Counted from the stretch's first letter, positions 1 through 14,000 are shown. The stretch: DNA of 64,000 nt from Taeniopygia guttata (GCF_048771995.1 NC_133024.1:4221001-4285000); one strand, 5' to 3'. Numbers and translations: made by a program. The notes: generated from the sequence alone by a model not told the origin.

Positions 1-229
1 GAGATGTAGAGTGGACATTAGGAAGTACTTCTTTTCTGAGGAAGAGGTCAAACTCTGCAACGGGTTCCCTAGAGTGGTGGTCAATGCCCCATTCCTGGCA
101 GTGTTTGAGGCATTTGGGGAAATGTCTTTAACACTATTTTTCAATGAGCCCTGAATTGGTCAGGCAGTTGGATTAGATGGTTGTTGTAGATCCCTTCCAG
201 CTAAACCATACTGTTCTATTATTTTCTGT
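1..229 (+). repeat. CR1 LINE 3' fragment
   Basis: The stretch reads as the 3' end of a CR1 element in plus orientation: a variant of the 'ggacattaggaagtact' motif near the start, a diverged 'cattcctggcagtgtttgagg' segment, and a terminal 'gatcccttccagctaaacc' followed by 'ttctatt'. It is cut off by the left window edge. It is diverged from the usual pattern, so it is not a recent insertion. CR1 identity comes from remembered consensus, not from a search. Confidence 0.8.
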
Positions 230-1003
230 CCAGGAAGTTGTTCTACACCCATATTCCCAAGGACATCAGTGTCTAATTTGGGCAGTTACATTCAGTTCTC
301 CTTCAACAAAAATAAAGGAAAAATGACTGCCTTGATTAATATGAGGCTGCTATTATTAAACAAATATTCCAGGAAAGATTGTCAAATTGATAGCTTACAG
401 GAAACTCCAGATAATGTCTGCATTTAAATAGGTCCCTAGGAGAAGATAAATCCATGAATATCAGTGTTTTGCCAAAGTTAGCTATAAGCACCTGTGTCTA
501 CAACTGGTAACTGTTGTGCCATTACTTTACACTGTCATCAAGTATTTATTTAAACAAACTGTAAACTTACTTCTATTTACATAACTATAAACCAGCAGCC
601 TTCCATTTCCAGGAATAGTATTTAGTAAAAAGAGGGACTAGTCTGTGTTTGCAGTACTTTGTACCCTCTACACGGTCTGCTGGTGAAGCAGAATATTAAT
701 TGGAGAAAGATCTGCCAGTGCAAACGTAAATCCTGGTATCTTTTGCAGCAGGTTAGCAATAGAATGCCCGACTCCAGAGTTGTTACTGTCCCTGTCTTAT
801 CAGCTACAGCAGAGAGGAAGAGGCAGAGGGTGTAGCTTCTCTTGCTGGAAGATATTATCTTCTCTCTGGGCCAAGTGCTCTGAGTGTTCTGTGTCTCAGA
901 GACCCGTCTCTTCCTGTCTTCTTCTCATCTTTCCTGAAGAAGACGAGGGCATGGATATGCAAAGTCCTCAGGAGTCACACCTGGGGGTGGGCGCTGTGCC
1001 TTG

Positions 1004-1236
1004 GCAGAGGTCAGGAAATGAGTAACCTGCAAACAGGCTGTAACAGCTTCCCACCTTTTTCTTCTCTGTATTAAGGTATATGAATCATCATAGGAATAGA
1101 CAATGATTTTACAGTGATCGCAGAGGGTCAGGAAATGAGTAATCTGTAAGGAGGTTGTAAGAGCTTCCCACCTTTTTTTTCTCTTTTTTGATGAATATGA
1201 ATCGTCACGGGGATAGACAATGATTTTACAGTGGTG
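1004..1236. repeat. two-copy tandem duplication, about 117 bp unit
   Basis: Copy one (1004-1119) and copy two (1120-1236) both begin with a 'gcagagg'-'tcaggaaatgagtaa' block, run through 'gcttcccaccttttt' and end in 'atagacaatgattttacagtg'. They differ by scattered substitutions and small length changes in the central T-rich part. This is a local direct duplication, not a satellite array. No function is suggested. Confidence 0.85.
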
Positions 1237-2539
1237 GCAGCATAAAGATGGCAGATTTCTGTGCCTGTCAGAAGAGAACTGCTTAACTCATCCTGTCATT
1301 TCTTAACTGAGACAACCAATTCTGAAGCAACAGCTGATTTGGTAACGGGCTAGATGATTTCTAGTAGAAGTCAAAGCAAGCCACACGTGAATTAAACCTG
1401 CATTTTCAAATGAAGAGAATAAACCACCTGTTCAGACATAGAGGAAATTAAATTTTACAGTCTTACAGAAACATGTTTTATTCTTTTAAAATCAAAATAA
1501 CCTATCTGAAAAAAAAAAAACAAAAGGTATTTTTTATTGGTTTGTTTTTTTTTTCCCTGAACATTTCCATCAACATTCTAGGGGAACTTTAGGAGACAAA
1601 CTTCGTAAAGCTTTCCTATGGAAAAAAAAAGTAAAGGGATCATTTCAGATGACTGCATTAAACATTACAGGTATGTACCACTGACCTGAACTGCAGTGTA
1701 AAATATTGAGCAGAGGTGTCAAACACCTTTTGTGTTCCTTTAGATAAAATAGCTGTTTTCATACACCTGATACATTTCAAACCTTTCCCCACCTCCTAAA
1801 GTGGTTGGAGTCAGTTTGGCACATTGGCAAACAGAATTCCAGAGGTTGGGATGTGACTGGGCCCATGCTGACCCCTTCCTGCCTTGCTGGGGCCACTTGC
1901 CCTTCTGCACTTCCCTTTTCTTTCTGTGGCTGTTGACAGAGACTGAGCCTGGGGCCTAAACATAGCAAAGAAATTATGAAGTGGCACAGACACCTATGTG
2001 TCCATGAAAATTATAGGTTATTGCTCTCTGTGTTGTCAAACCCTGGTAAAATTCCTTCATCTACTACAAACATAACCTTCTGCCAGGAACAAATCTGCAT
2101 TTGCAATAAATTCAGGGAAAACAAGATGACATGGTGGGATTTTTTTTTTGTTAAAGGAAGGACATTAAACCCTCTGGTTGTGCCTGCTCATTATTTCAAA
2201 AAATCTTGCAAGCTCTGGACAGTCTCAGAATGAGCTAAGATTGTTTATTTCTCCTTATCATAGAATTTCTGCTCTGGAGAGGGCCACAACACAGTCATCA
2301 GTTTTAAGAAGAAAACCAGAACTTTGTCATTTAAATCTGGGTTTTTCTGGAAGACTTGCCAGGTGCTGATTGCTCCCATCTGCTCCAAGACTGCCTCTTG
2401 TGTACTGTCAGTGTAGACAGTTCCACTTGTTTCTGTGGGGTTCGTGGCCCCTGAGTGGGTTTGGAATAAATCAAAACTTTCACCAGAGCTGTGTGCCAGA
2501 TCAGATAACCTAATGAGAGCTCCTGTGAGAACTTGGGGT

Positions 2540-3100
2540 TTGGTTTAGGGGTTTTGTGTGGTGGTAAAGTTTTTTTTTTTTTTAATTTGTGTTTTTAAAG
2601 AAAAACTTTGTAGTTTTTTGTTGTTTGGTTTTAAGGTAGTTTATTGTAAGTTATTTAAAAGATTGTTTTTGTGGCTGCAGCTGTTTGGTTAGCAGCCTAG
2701 GTAGAGATATATATACTCTTGATGCTTTTATTGCTTGGTGGGTTTTTTTCTCTTTTTTTAGGGTTGTTGTTATTTTTTATATGATTTATTATGTGTTATA
2801 TGTTTATAGTTTTTTTCTAATACTTATTATTTATGTTATAAGGTGTTTCTTTATTTTAAACTAATTTATAAGCGTTAGTATTATTAAGAACATGGAGGTA
2901 AGGAAGAAGAAGGAGGAAGAATAGGATTAGCTTACTTTCTTTTATTTTAGAACTTTTGATTTCTATGTATAAAGTAAAAAAACCCCTGTACAGGTGTTAA
3001 AACTCTCTTGTACAATATTAAAAATTTTTTTTCTTTTATTTTGTAACTACTATATTATTTAATTCTTTGTGACTGCTTGTTTTACCTTTAAAGTTGGTAA
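2540..3100. repeat. T-rich low-complexity tract
   Basis: Plus-strand sequence is dominated by T runs and TTA/TTG words (for example around 2570-2640, 2740-2830 and 3020-3060) with little G or C. It has no regular period. It could be a decayed poly-T/poly-A-rich insertion, but no element ends are visible. Confidence 0.6.
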
Positions 3101-5470
3101 CTCATTCTATGGCTTAAACTTAAAATTACAGCTGTTTTTAGCTGCTTGCTAGGGTTTAAAATGCTTCTGACTAAGGTCTGGAATTTCTAAAAATGTCTGA
3201 GGGACATTTGGAGTTCCAACAAACTCCCAAGTCTTCCTATGAGCTTTACCTATCCTTAACCTCAGGGACACTGCCTAAGGGGGCCCAAATGCAATGTGTG
3301 GATTATATTTGGGGATGAGTATTTTTAGCTTGGCTGACAGCAAAGCTAAATGAGTGTTTCTGACTGTCTGCCACCCTTTTTCTGTAGGAATGTGGATGTC
3401 CCAGCTTCCCTCACCAATGAATGAAGCTCTGTAAGAAAGAAAAATACCCAAAGGTCAAGATAGCCTCTCAGTATGTGCAGTTTTCTCCATGGTAATTATA
3501 ATGGAATGGTTTGGGTAGTAATGGCATCCAAGTGATGCTGGGAGTACAGATGATAATAGACAATTTTTAAAAGTCTATCTGTATTTAAGAAACAGACTAA
3601 GCTACTAGAGAGAGTATCTACTACTTCAGAACAGCAAAACAAAACAAAAATTATTAAAATGCAAAGAAAATCTAACCCTGTGCAACTAGCAAGCAAAGGT
3701 ACAGTGTTTTACGGAAAAGGAGCAGCTAGCAAAAAGAAATGTTTAGGAAAAAAAATGGTTTTTTGTTCTTAAATATGTGATCACAGAGGCAGTACTAATT
3801 TCTCTGACTGGGCCAGCCAATATGTCCATGGTCAGAGCCTTCAGGGATTGGCTCTGCTGGACATTCTAGAAGTTTCGAGGAGCTTCTCTCTCAGAAGCAA
3901 CTTCTGTGGCTTTTTCTCCACGCCCACTGAAAGCCAGGTTTTGTTAAACTAACTCAGCTGCTCTTACCGTGCTTGTACTGATCTCCTGGGTGGAATTTGA
4001 GTAAAATTCCTTTCCTTCCTTGCCTACCCTCCTTCATTGCTGCAATTCATGGCTGACCTGCTGTTCTCCTGACTTCACACACATCTCTCTTTGATGCTAA
4101 GTAGTTCAGGATTTAGTCTTCCGTTTTCCTTTACTCTCTACAGAGATGGATGAGGGTTTCTAATGGTTGTCTTTCAGTGATTTTAAGACTTGGTCTCACA
4201 GTAAATCATACCATGGAATTTAACATTCTTGCCCCCCACATATTTTCAGTTTTATGATGGAAAGAGATTAATTCTGGATGCAACAGCCTGTATGGTATGT
4301 CTGCTACCCTCAAATGCTCTCTGCTTAGACAAATATGAAACTATGAAAATACTCTTTTCTATTATTATTAATTTTCTTCCTTCTGGTCCATTTACCAAGT
4401 ACCCTCAGAAGGTGCTTATAGCAGAAAATGCTCAGGACAAGCAGAATCAATTTTTTCTGTGCAGCAGAAGAGAAAACTGTGATTGAACCTCTTGCTACCA
4501 CTAATTAACATTTATACTTATTTCATTTGATACGAAAACTAATGTTAGCTGGCTTGACTCCAGCCTGAGGGAAGCATGGGGAGTCCCTTTGGCAGGGAAG
4601 AAAGGCACAGCTTGTGTTTAATCCTTGCCATTTCTTGCCATCTAGTGGCCTGCCAAAGCACCAGTCCTGGGCCTCGCAGCTCACGCCTTTAAAATCCTCA
4701 TCAGAAGGGAAGGAGGGTGCTGCATGCCCAGGGAAAAGAGCAATGAGAGGCAGATTCTGCCCCTGCACAGCCAAGTCACCTCCATCCTCCCCTCCTGCTC
4801 TCCTCTGCCCATTCTTCTCTCTTCCCTCCAGAGGATGCAGGTGGCAGAGGCTTTGGTCACTCATTGTCACCTTGTCTAGGATGGAGAGGGCTTTAAAGTT
4901 TTATTTGGTGTTTGCTGAATAACTAAGTTGGGCTTTGACCAGCACTGAAGTGAGATGATGGAAAGACAGCAGGGGTTTTTTTTTTGGTTCTTGGTGCTAG
5001 TGGGCTGGGTGGAATAACTCCTTCCAGGCTTGAACACCTTGATGTGGTCAGGTTAGATTAGGAAGGTGAACTTGGATGTTGACATCTGTTACAAGAGCAA
5101 ATGCAGGTGAGTGCATTGGTCTGACAGGCCACTAAATCCCCATCTGTGGGAACTGCACAAGTTGTTTTATCTGTACACTTTTGGTACATTGAAAATATTT
5201 CAAGTGTAAACTCCAGAGTTGTTTTTTTTTTTTTTTTTCCAGATTCAGGTTATCAGGGTTTTATTTAGATAAAACATTTCCCAGAGGAAGTAGAATGCTT
5301 TGACACATTCATCTAAAAATTCCCTGCAAGTAGAAAATGAAAGGGAATAGTATGCTTTGAAAGCCTGGTACTTTCCACCTTATTTTCTACAGTAATCAGA
5401 TAAAGTAAAACCAGGAGATTACATTGTCTTTTTTATTTAGATCCTTTCCCACCCCCCACACAGAGAAAAT

Positions 5471-5702
5471 GGGAAAGGGAAGGGAAGGGAAGGGAAGGGA
5501 AGGGAAGGGAAGGGAAGGGAAGGGAAGGGAAGGGAAGGGAAGGGAAGGGAAGGGAAGGGAAGGGAAGGGAAGGGAAGGGAAGGGAAGGGAAGGGAAGGGA
5601 AGGGAAGGGAAGGGAAGGGAAGGGAAGGGAAGGGAAGGGAAGGGAAGGGAAGGGAAGGGAAGGGAAGGGAAGGGAAGGGAAGAAGGGAAGAAGGAAGAAA
5701 GG
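5471..5702. repeat. GGGAA pentanucleotide array
   Basis: An almost perfect head-to-tail array of the 5-bp unit GGGAA runs for about 200 bp (roughly 40 units, from about 5478 to 5681), with slightly degenerate edges (GAAGG variants at 5682-5702). One strand is purely purine and the other purely pyrimidine. Both strands give long open frames because the unit has no stop in some frames; these encode only a Lys-Gly-Arg-Glu type repeat or its antisense and are not genes. Uniform homopurine tracts of this kind are usually length-polymorphic. Confidence 0.95.
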
Positions 5703-8008
5703 AAAGGTTCCTAGCTCCTCTTCCCACAGTCTTTGAAGTAGGTGTTGGTGGACCCAGGATTGTCACAACTCCTGGCAAAACGCATACAATTTGAAAATTA
5801 ATTTCTAGCTGTAGAAAGCATTTTCATGATCCATGTTTCCCTTAATATTACGGGCTTAAAATTGCTTTTATAGTATTAGGGTGAACATCTATTGCATAGC
5901 ACCTGTACATTTTCTGAAACAATCATGGTGTTTCCAGAATTATGACTGCACAACCTTTTGCCTAGCACAGGACACCACTAGATTTTCTTCTTCCCTGTAA
6001 AGAAACTAAGGAATTGTTTGAGAATTGTATTTGCTGATTCAGAGAAATAGGATCTTAGAAGGTAGTGGTTCTGACTTTTCAGGCATTGTGTTTCAAGAAA
6101 AGATGTCAATCAATTTGGAAGAGCAGAGAGAACAGTGAGTAGGACTGCTAGTCAGAGGAAGGACCTGAAAGACTTGAGGTCGTGAAGCTACTATGAGATG
6201 TGAGGTCTTCAAATATAAATGCAAACCTGTAAAGAGGATGAGAATAAATGTTCTCTATGTCTGCTTCAAACAGAGTAAAAAGTAACGGCTTTAAGTTTGT
6301 GAAAATATTTTCAGGATAAATGTATAGAAGTCTCTGTTGGTAGTGATGATAAGATTCTGGCATATATGGTTTTGAATGACCAAAATCATCACTAAAGATC
6401 TTTAGAAATTAGTTAGTGAAAGGTTGAAAGTGGCTTCAGTCTTGTCCTGAATCATTTTCCTGGACACTGATGACACTGTTTAACAGTGAACATGGAGGTG
6501 GTTAGACTTGAGGATCTTAAACGTCTTTTCCAGCCTTAACAATTCCATGGTTCAAGGCATGCTGTTATTGCCCTGAAATCTTCTGGGCAGTAGTGTGGTG
6601 GTGATTGTACTCCTTTTTATTCCATTTTACAAGGAGGATACTATGGAGTAATCTAGACAAAGAATACTCATCCATGAAAAGGCATTAAGGTATCTGCCTT
6701 CAGATCAGCCACTGACCTTGCAAAGAAGTAATTTAGAATAATCAAAGTGATGAAACAGATGCAATGATGGCGTTTTAGCATGAGTAACTATGAAAGATTA
6801 CAGCTTGTTCCCTACTCTGTCTTTTCAGTTAACCTTCTCAATACCAGCTTTAAATCCTTTCCATTCCCACCTACTCGAATCAAAAGGTCAAGGAATTTCT
6901 CCTCTGGAAGCCCAGCGTTACCTGTTAAAAATATAGACTTCAATTATCAACAGGTAAACATCTAAAATAATAGCTGTTGAGGTACAGCCAGTTGACCACA
7001 CTACAAACTCGGCATCTGAAAATATATACAAATTATTTCTAAAAGTTCGTTACATGCAGGAAGAGATAGCAAACCAGAGACTACAGAGATTGACAAAATT
7101 TATTTTTTTATTCCCCACTTTTATTGACTTTTCAAAGAAACCCACCACAAATACCATCCAAGTTGGAATATACTAGTATGCTACCACTGTTAAAAAAAAA
7201 AGGCATGAAAAAAAAGTATAGTTGAAGGCTATTAAATTCTGATACATGTGGATGTTCACTTAAGAGTCCTTATTATTCTAGGACAGTGGAAGTACAGTAG
7301 ATATTCGGTGTTAGCTCATTTTCCAGCTCATGAAGAAAAACAAGAACTGATCAGTGCATCTGCCTTTTCTTTAAAAGCCAATCAGCAATAAATAGATGGT
7401 GTCATTGTCATGCAGGAATGATTGTGGTCTCTCTGCTTAGTTTGGCTTCTGAGTTTTCATGGTTTTAGGCTACTGGATGGCTGGGGAGTTTTGGCAAAAA
7501 GAAACTTTGAAAGGTGGAAGTTCACTTTATTAGAAGAGGCTATGTTTAAATTTTACGCTTTAAACAGATTATCACCATAGTTTCATGCCTTAATGTCTAA
7601 CAGCAACAACATTCTTTTTTCCCCAAAAAAAGGGACTATTATGAACGCATTATAATCAATAATCAAATCTTTATACCACCTATGTTATATTCAGCTGTTA
7701 TATTAAGAGGTATCACCTGGGTTAATTACATAACACCATGTTAGAATATGCCTAAAATAAGAGGTTTTAATCAACTATGCTGTGGCTTAAACACCACTTT
7801 TCAGACATAACTCCGCATTATTTCTGAAGTTTTTAATACATCTTAAAAATATACCAATTAAAATAAATTATTGTTATATATTTCTTTATATCAAAGAAGA
7901 ATCTTCACATTTACAAAAAGACAGTCCAGAGGTGTGTCATATTCTACAAGTGAAGAACTTAAAGTAACTGACATTATTTCCAAATAGTTAACTTCTTTCA
8001 ACATACAG
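5703..8008. other. intergenic DNA between the GGGAA array and the LTN1 3' end
   Basis: AT-rich sequence without a supported gene. It contains one short CR1 tail (6478-6556) and a cluster of reverse-strand AATAAA hexamers at 7099-7125. That cluster could serve an extended LTN1 3' UTR, but it is about 940 bp beyond the stop and closer signals exist. Nothing else recognisable. Confidence 0.55.
6478..6556 (+). repeat. CR1 LINE 3' tail fragment
   Basis: A short stretch ending in 'gatcttaaacgtcttttccagccttaacaattcc' in two blocks matches the terminal portion of CR1 elements in plus orientation. Only the last 80 bp or so is recognisable. It is old and diverged. Confidence 0.6.
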
Positions 8009-8028
8009 TTTATTGCCAGCTCTTTATT
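8009..8028 (-). promoter_or_regulatory. LTN1: LTN1 polyadenylation signals
   Basis: Read on the minus strand, two AATAAA hexamers (8023-8028 and 8009-8014) fall about 35 and 50 bp after the LTN1 stop codon. They would give a very short 3' UTR of under 100 bases. This is inferred from position and motif; no transcript end is visible in DNA. Confidence 0.55.
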
Positions 8029-8063
8029 TGTTATTTAGCTCACAGAAAGAAGAACATTTTGTT

Positions 8064-11000
8064 TCACAAAAATGTCTCTCGACAGAGTGGACATGTGGAT
8101 TTGTTGCTGGATGAGAACCATTTGTACTGAAAAAGAGAAATACACCTTTTTAATATACAAAGGCAAGCTGAGTACAGAAACATTAGTACATCACCAATAA
8201 TAACCATTATTTCCAAAGATCTGTGTTGTTAAGCTGCACCAGGGCAGGTTTAGACTGGACAAAGGAAGAAGTTCTTCACAGAAGTAGTGACTGGGCATTG
8301 GATTGGGCTGCCCAGGGAGGTGGTGGAGTCACTGTCCCTGAAGATGTTTAAGAAAAGACTGGATGTGGCACTCAGTGTCATAGTCCAGCTGACAAGGTGG
8401 TGTTAGGTCATAGGCTAGACTCAATCTCAAATGTCCTTTCTAACCTAGTTAATTTTGTGATTCTGTGAATGTAACTATCAAAACATTACTTATACTTTTC
8501 AAAAAAACAAGAAGAAACAGTAAAAAAACCCTTTTCACCCATTCATCTATCCATGTATATATATATATATATATATATGTATTTGTATATACACCTATAA
8601 GACACACACTTAGCAACTCTTCTTTCATTACCCGTCCTTACATCTTAGTACAAAATCCAGAGAAATAACTTTTGATTGCAGGTAATCCCAGATACTCCAA
8701 TGACAAAGTGGAAAATTGCTGGTAATACAGTAGAAGTTTCTGGTTTAAACTGTATGGATAACCAGGCTGGATGGGGCTTGGACAACCTGGTCTAGCAGAA
8801 GATGTCCTTGCCCATGGCAGGGGGATGGAACAAATGAGCTTTAAGGTCCCTTCCACCCCAAACTGCTCTGACTGTAGGGTATTTTGTCTATTTAAAAACA
8901 TTTACTCCAGGTACTTACCAAGCAAGCTGAATGAAACTTCTTCTTGCATGTTCTGCAAGCTTTTTTGGGAAGAGAATAGTTTGAACCATGAATGACTGAA
9001 AAACAGATCATGCAATCTTCAACGCCTTCAAAACGTTTATCCACATTATTTTTCCACAAAGATAAGCCTTCCATAATACTTCCATTCTAACAGAGGGAAA
9101 AGAGGTGTTAATACTGTAGAACTCCTTTGAACTGTGCCTGTTGTAGTCACAAAAACATGAAGGAAACAAAGCCTGAAGGATTTATAATCTGAAATTACAT
9201 GCAATACATGCAGTGCATAATTTATAATACTCTGATCTACAGAAAAGTGAGTATTCAACAGTGCAGGAAGAGTGTATTCAGGAGCACTTAAAAATGGATT
9301 TTGAAATTTTCAATCACTGCTTTGTTTTGTTCTAACCACAGATGATGCAATTTCAGCAACCATCAGTCTTTTATAGAATTCCATGGAGGGGGTTTTTGCT
9401 TTTGATTTTTGTTGTTGTTTGTAATTTTTTTCAAATTATAGTTAAGATGGTACTGCCATGCAGGACAAACATTGGGCCACATCTTAAGAGATCCAAATTT
9501 TCAACTTGGGCTCTGGATTTAACAGGACCTAGTAGGCTGATCATTTTACCTCTGTTTATGTATCTGGAGAAAAGCAGAGGGTAAGAGTGACCCAATTCTA
9601 CAAAGGTCTTTGCAATCTATTGAGATCTATTACACAGATCTATACAATACTGCATTAAGTAGGAATATTTTTCTGCTATAAGGACTTATTAAGTTTTAAA
9701 AACTAGGAGCATTACTGAAATTCACCTGATGTGTAAGATACGTGCTTAACTGTAGCATCCAATTGCGCCACTGCTGTACAGCCACACCAACCCTCTTTCC
9801 ACTCTCAACTGTTATGGATCCCAGTGGATAATTTGATGGAAGCTGTATTATTAGTTCAATAAAGATATCATCAACAGAATAGGTTGCAATGACTTCTCGT
9901 GCTGCAGACCGAGCTTTTACCTTTGAAAAAAATACACATTAAAAAATGCCACTCAGCATCTCTAGTCTTTGTGTGTGTGTATATATATATATACACTATA
10001 AACACTACATATTATTTTCTCAAAGAAAACAAAAATCTACTCATATCTCAGTAAACTAAAAAGGAATTACCAGCCAGTTTTCAATCTACTGATTGATTAC
10101 ATCTTTTAAGGAGCAAAATAGTATATTGATACCAGTTTCCACTTACTTTCTCAAATTCTTCAACATCCCAAAATCCATTATTTCACGTTATTTCCAAGCA
10201 GAATATTAATCAATTTAATTCATTGATACCAAGCAAAATTATGTTTAATCAATAATACAGAACAACAAAAATGCAATCATATAAAACAGAACCACAATCT
10301 GGTTCTGAGAAGTAAAATTTCCTGAAACGTTTGCAAAAGAACTCAAGCAAATAAAAAGAAAGGACAAAAAGTCTTACTGTCATGCCATTAAATAACTGAG
10401 TGCTAGTCTGAACAGAAGATATTTCCTGGGAGGAGAGCACACTGCTGACATATTTGCTTGTGAATTTATCCACAACATTGAAGACACGCTTCTCACAGCT
10501 ATTCCACCACAGCCTCACCATGGCTGGCAGATCTTTCAGTGTTATGTGGTACACAGAGCAGGCCAAGTGTGGGATCTGGGATGACAGCACCCCTGACCCT
10601 GGGAGGGAAATAAAAGGTGTTGAAATATTCTTAATACATTAGTGCCGGATGTTGGTGCCTCGACACCACATACAAATTCCTGATTCCGATAAAATGGTGG
10701 TACTTGGAATTTCATGTACATGTTCCTATTATTGCTATTCTAAGGGCTTGTTTGACTCAACCCTTCTTCACCAGGCTGGTTTTTTTTTGCTCCTTAGCCT
10801 GATACTCCACACCTCAGAATTCACCTTCTAATTTAGAGACTGAACAGAAGTGGACACCAGGAATCAACGATAATTTTATACTGTAGAAATCAAAAAGGCT
10901 CATTTTGGAGCGAACAAACAATAAGGTGTTTGGAGGACAGCTGAGCTTTGCAGGCATGTCAAGTCCCACCAACAGAGGTTCAGGCTGGATATTAGGAAAT

Positions 11001-14000
11001 AATTCTTTGCTGAAGGAGTGGAGAAGCATTGGAATAGACTGCCCAGGGAAGTGGTGGAGTCACCATTCCTGGAGGTACTCAAAAAAAATGCAGATGGAGC
11101 ACTCTGTGATGTGGTTTAGGGAACACAGTGGTGTTCAAAGGGTGGACTTGGATGATCCCAGAGGTCTTAATGATTCTATAATGAGATAAGGGAAGACTTT
11201 CCCTCGGGATGTCATGTCAGCAATTCTTTCTTATGGTCATCCAGAAAAATTGTTCTGCAACATACAGTGATATCCAAGCAAAAAATTAAGAAATGGAAAC
11301 TCCATTTCCTAGCTTATATCTATGTAGGTACATTTAAAAAATGAAGGGACTTAAAAATCTAATTCTCTTTTTCATGTTTCTCAGGTAAAATAAGCAGCAT
11401 ATCTTCTCTCATCATCACTGATTAACTGGGTCTTGCTGAACAGCATGACAAAAACAACTCACAATTTAACATCTCAAATATTAAAAATATATATATTAAA
11501 ATGTTTTTTAATATTTTGAATTTATATATTAAAATATTATAAAATATAGAAATTTTATTTAATATTAAAAGATATCTCTAGAAGCAATGGTTCCAGAATA
11601 GATCACACATTTCTATTGTTTTGGAATCGTTACATTCATGATTCAATAGTAGCAATGCATGATTCCTGGGGTTTGTCTTTCTTGGTTTCTCTGATAAACA
11701 TCAACTTTGGTTAAGTTTCAAATGGGGAGTGTTAGCCAAAGATTATTAAACACATGTATGCATTTGTCCCTCTGTGTATTTGTTTTATAAGTAAGATTTT
11801 TTAAATAAGTATCTGTAAGAAATAAAGCTGATTTAAATAAAAGAACTCTCTCAAATGCATAAATACAGTTTTTACTAACCTTTGACATCTAAATGAAGCT
11901 CTTCAGTAAAGAAGGTTTTTGTATCCTTATTTGGAACTTCTGAAGTTGGCCCAGAAAAGACAGGGTTTTCAGGCATAAGCCTGAACAAGTGATAAAGCAG
12001 TTTATTCAAGCTTTTAGTTCTTCTAAAGTATTGTGAGTAGAGAACTCGTAGCTGGTAGCATTAAAAAAAAATTCACAAAAAAACCAAAACATGGTAAATA
12101 CAGCTTACTCTGTAAATAACACAAATATGTCCTTGCAGGGAGGAAGAGCAACACTGTGATTCAGAAGCGGTGTTTAGAACACAAGTTTAGTTCTCTGCAC
12201 CATTTTTGAATGATTAGAAGATTATAATATGTACCAAGCTTGTTTGAAAATGCAAGAGTCATCTTTTCATTAATCTTAGTTCTTCGTCGCTCTAATTTTA
12301 CCATTCTCAAGTACAGTGGTGCAGAAATCTAAGTCTATTGGTGCTTTCAGAATTTTCACTAATTTCACAGAAACAAGGGATAAGAAGTTACATAATTAAA
12401 AGAAAAAGGCAGGATGAAACTTAGAGACTGAGACTAAATAAGTATGTTAAGAAATTCAGTTAAAAGGAGAAGACTCTGAAAATATACCTGAGAAGAAGCT
12501 GCTTTAAAGAAAGCTAATGTTAACTTCCAAGTGAGAAGATATCCCAGAACAAGGCAGAACTCATCACTCAGGGGTTGAATAACTGCAAATTCTCCAACTG
12601 GAATGGACTCCAGGGTATTTTCCAGCAAGAGTTCTTGAGTTGCCAGGATAGACATAAGAGCTGCTGGAGGTGATCTGTGGAAAAATATCATCTAGAATAG
12701 TAAACTCAAATCTTGAGCACACATGAACTGAATTTATGTTCATAGCCTTCCTAGAAAGTCATGAAAGTAAAGCCATGCACGTAGAGCATGAAATAAGCCT
12801 TTTATTACAGGAAAATTTACTCTTTTAAAAATTTCTTCTTTTTCCCTGGATGGGATAGTTGGTGTGTTTACCTTCTTAGAAGACAAATTTAAACTGAATG
12901 CTGATCACTTCATCTGAGAGTGGTCTATGGCTGATCTGATTTAACCTACATCATGGATAGCTGCTTTTCTTGCTTTCTCTGGGGTCAACCAACAAAGGAG
13001 CAACTGAACAAGGATCTCCCAATCACTGTCAGCTCTGGGTGGAAAATCCTTTGCACCTCTGCAGTTAGGAAAGGTATAAATCATTGGGCTGAGGTTAAAA
13101 AGGAGTTTTAACCAGAATGCACTGGCTTCAAGCTGTCTAAAACACATAGGTTAATTTTGTTCCATTTCAAGTAACTGAAATTACCTGTGCAGATAGACAC
13201 ATCCTGAATACAAGTAAAAATTTGCCAAGATTTTCTAATATAAAGCATCATATATGGCATTTAGTCCAGTATCTGGACCTAATAACAACTGCAAATACTG
13301 TCTTCAATTTAGCGCAATGGCAGATAGGAGCAAAATATTTAATATTCTAAATACTTATAACCTTATTGTCATAGCTATGCAATTTTTTTAACATCTCCTA
13401 GCTGACAGCTACTCTGCTGCAAATTTCAATATTTTAATACACTTTAAAAATATGGAAGACAGTCATATAAAAATTGAGGGAAAAAATACACACAATGCCA
13501 GTTCCTCCTCTTCATCACCATAGGACTTGAGATCTTCGTCATCAAATTTAGGCAATTCAGGCATTAATCTACAGAAATATGGAAAGGAAATCAGGTTTAA
13601 TTTTAAAATAATTTTTAATGAACTATTTTAATAGATGTGATGCATAGTTCTTGCTTATCAACATCAACATTCTTACAGGCAATAAAATAATGGTAGTTAT
13701 TGCTTAATAACAACACAGAATCTTTCAGAGACATGTCACCATTGCAAAGATGGTTCATGAGTGACAGCCAACAAGCATGTATCCTTGCTCACTTCTCTTT
13801 CCAGACCTTTTACTTTTCCTGAGCCATGCTAAAATAAAATTCTCTATCAGAATAAAGTTATTGCAACTTTATGCCTCAGTATAAGTGAAAGATAATGGTG
13901 GCTGGCTTAAGCCATCTGCCTTGCAATCTGCATTTTGGGGAGCCAAATGCACATATTTTACAAATTCTGTATTGCCTCTCCAAGAAGTTCATAACAATAC

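Larger units (their letters stand above)
230..5470. other. intergenic DNA beyond the LTN1 3' end
   Basis: No supported gene lies here. Open frames are short, lack recognisable protein families and are not flanked by a convincing set of splice sites. The stretch holds a two-copy tandem duplication, a T-rich tract and a poly-T run near 5221-5238. Around 3800-4060 a moderately GC-rich segment looks vaguely like LTR sequence, but I could not find its ends and do not call it. Confidence 0.6.

Noticed and set aside
3800-4060. Possible LTR-like segment with 'ggacattctagaagtttc' and 'aaattcctttccttccttgc' words
   Set aside because: No TG...CA ends, flanking duplication or second copy could be found, so it is left uncalled.
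5424-5778. Long open frames on both strands across the GGGAA array
   Set aside because: They only reflect a 5-bp unit free of stop codons. The predicted products are simple repeats with no conserved flanks.
7099-7125. Cluster of three minus-strand AATAAA motifs as the LTN1 transcript end
   Set aside because: Two nearer AATAAA motifs lie within 60 bp of the stop codon. A distal alternative end is possible but unsupported.
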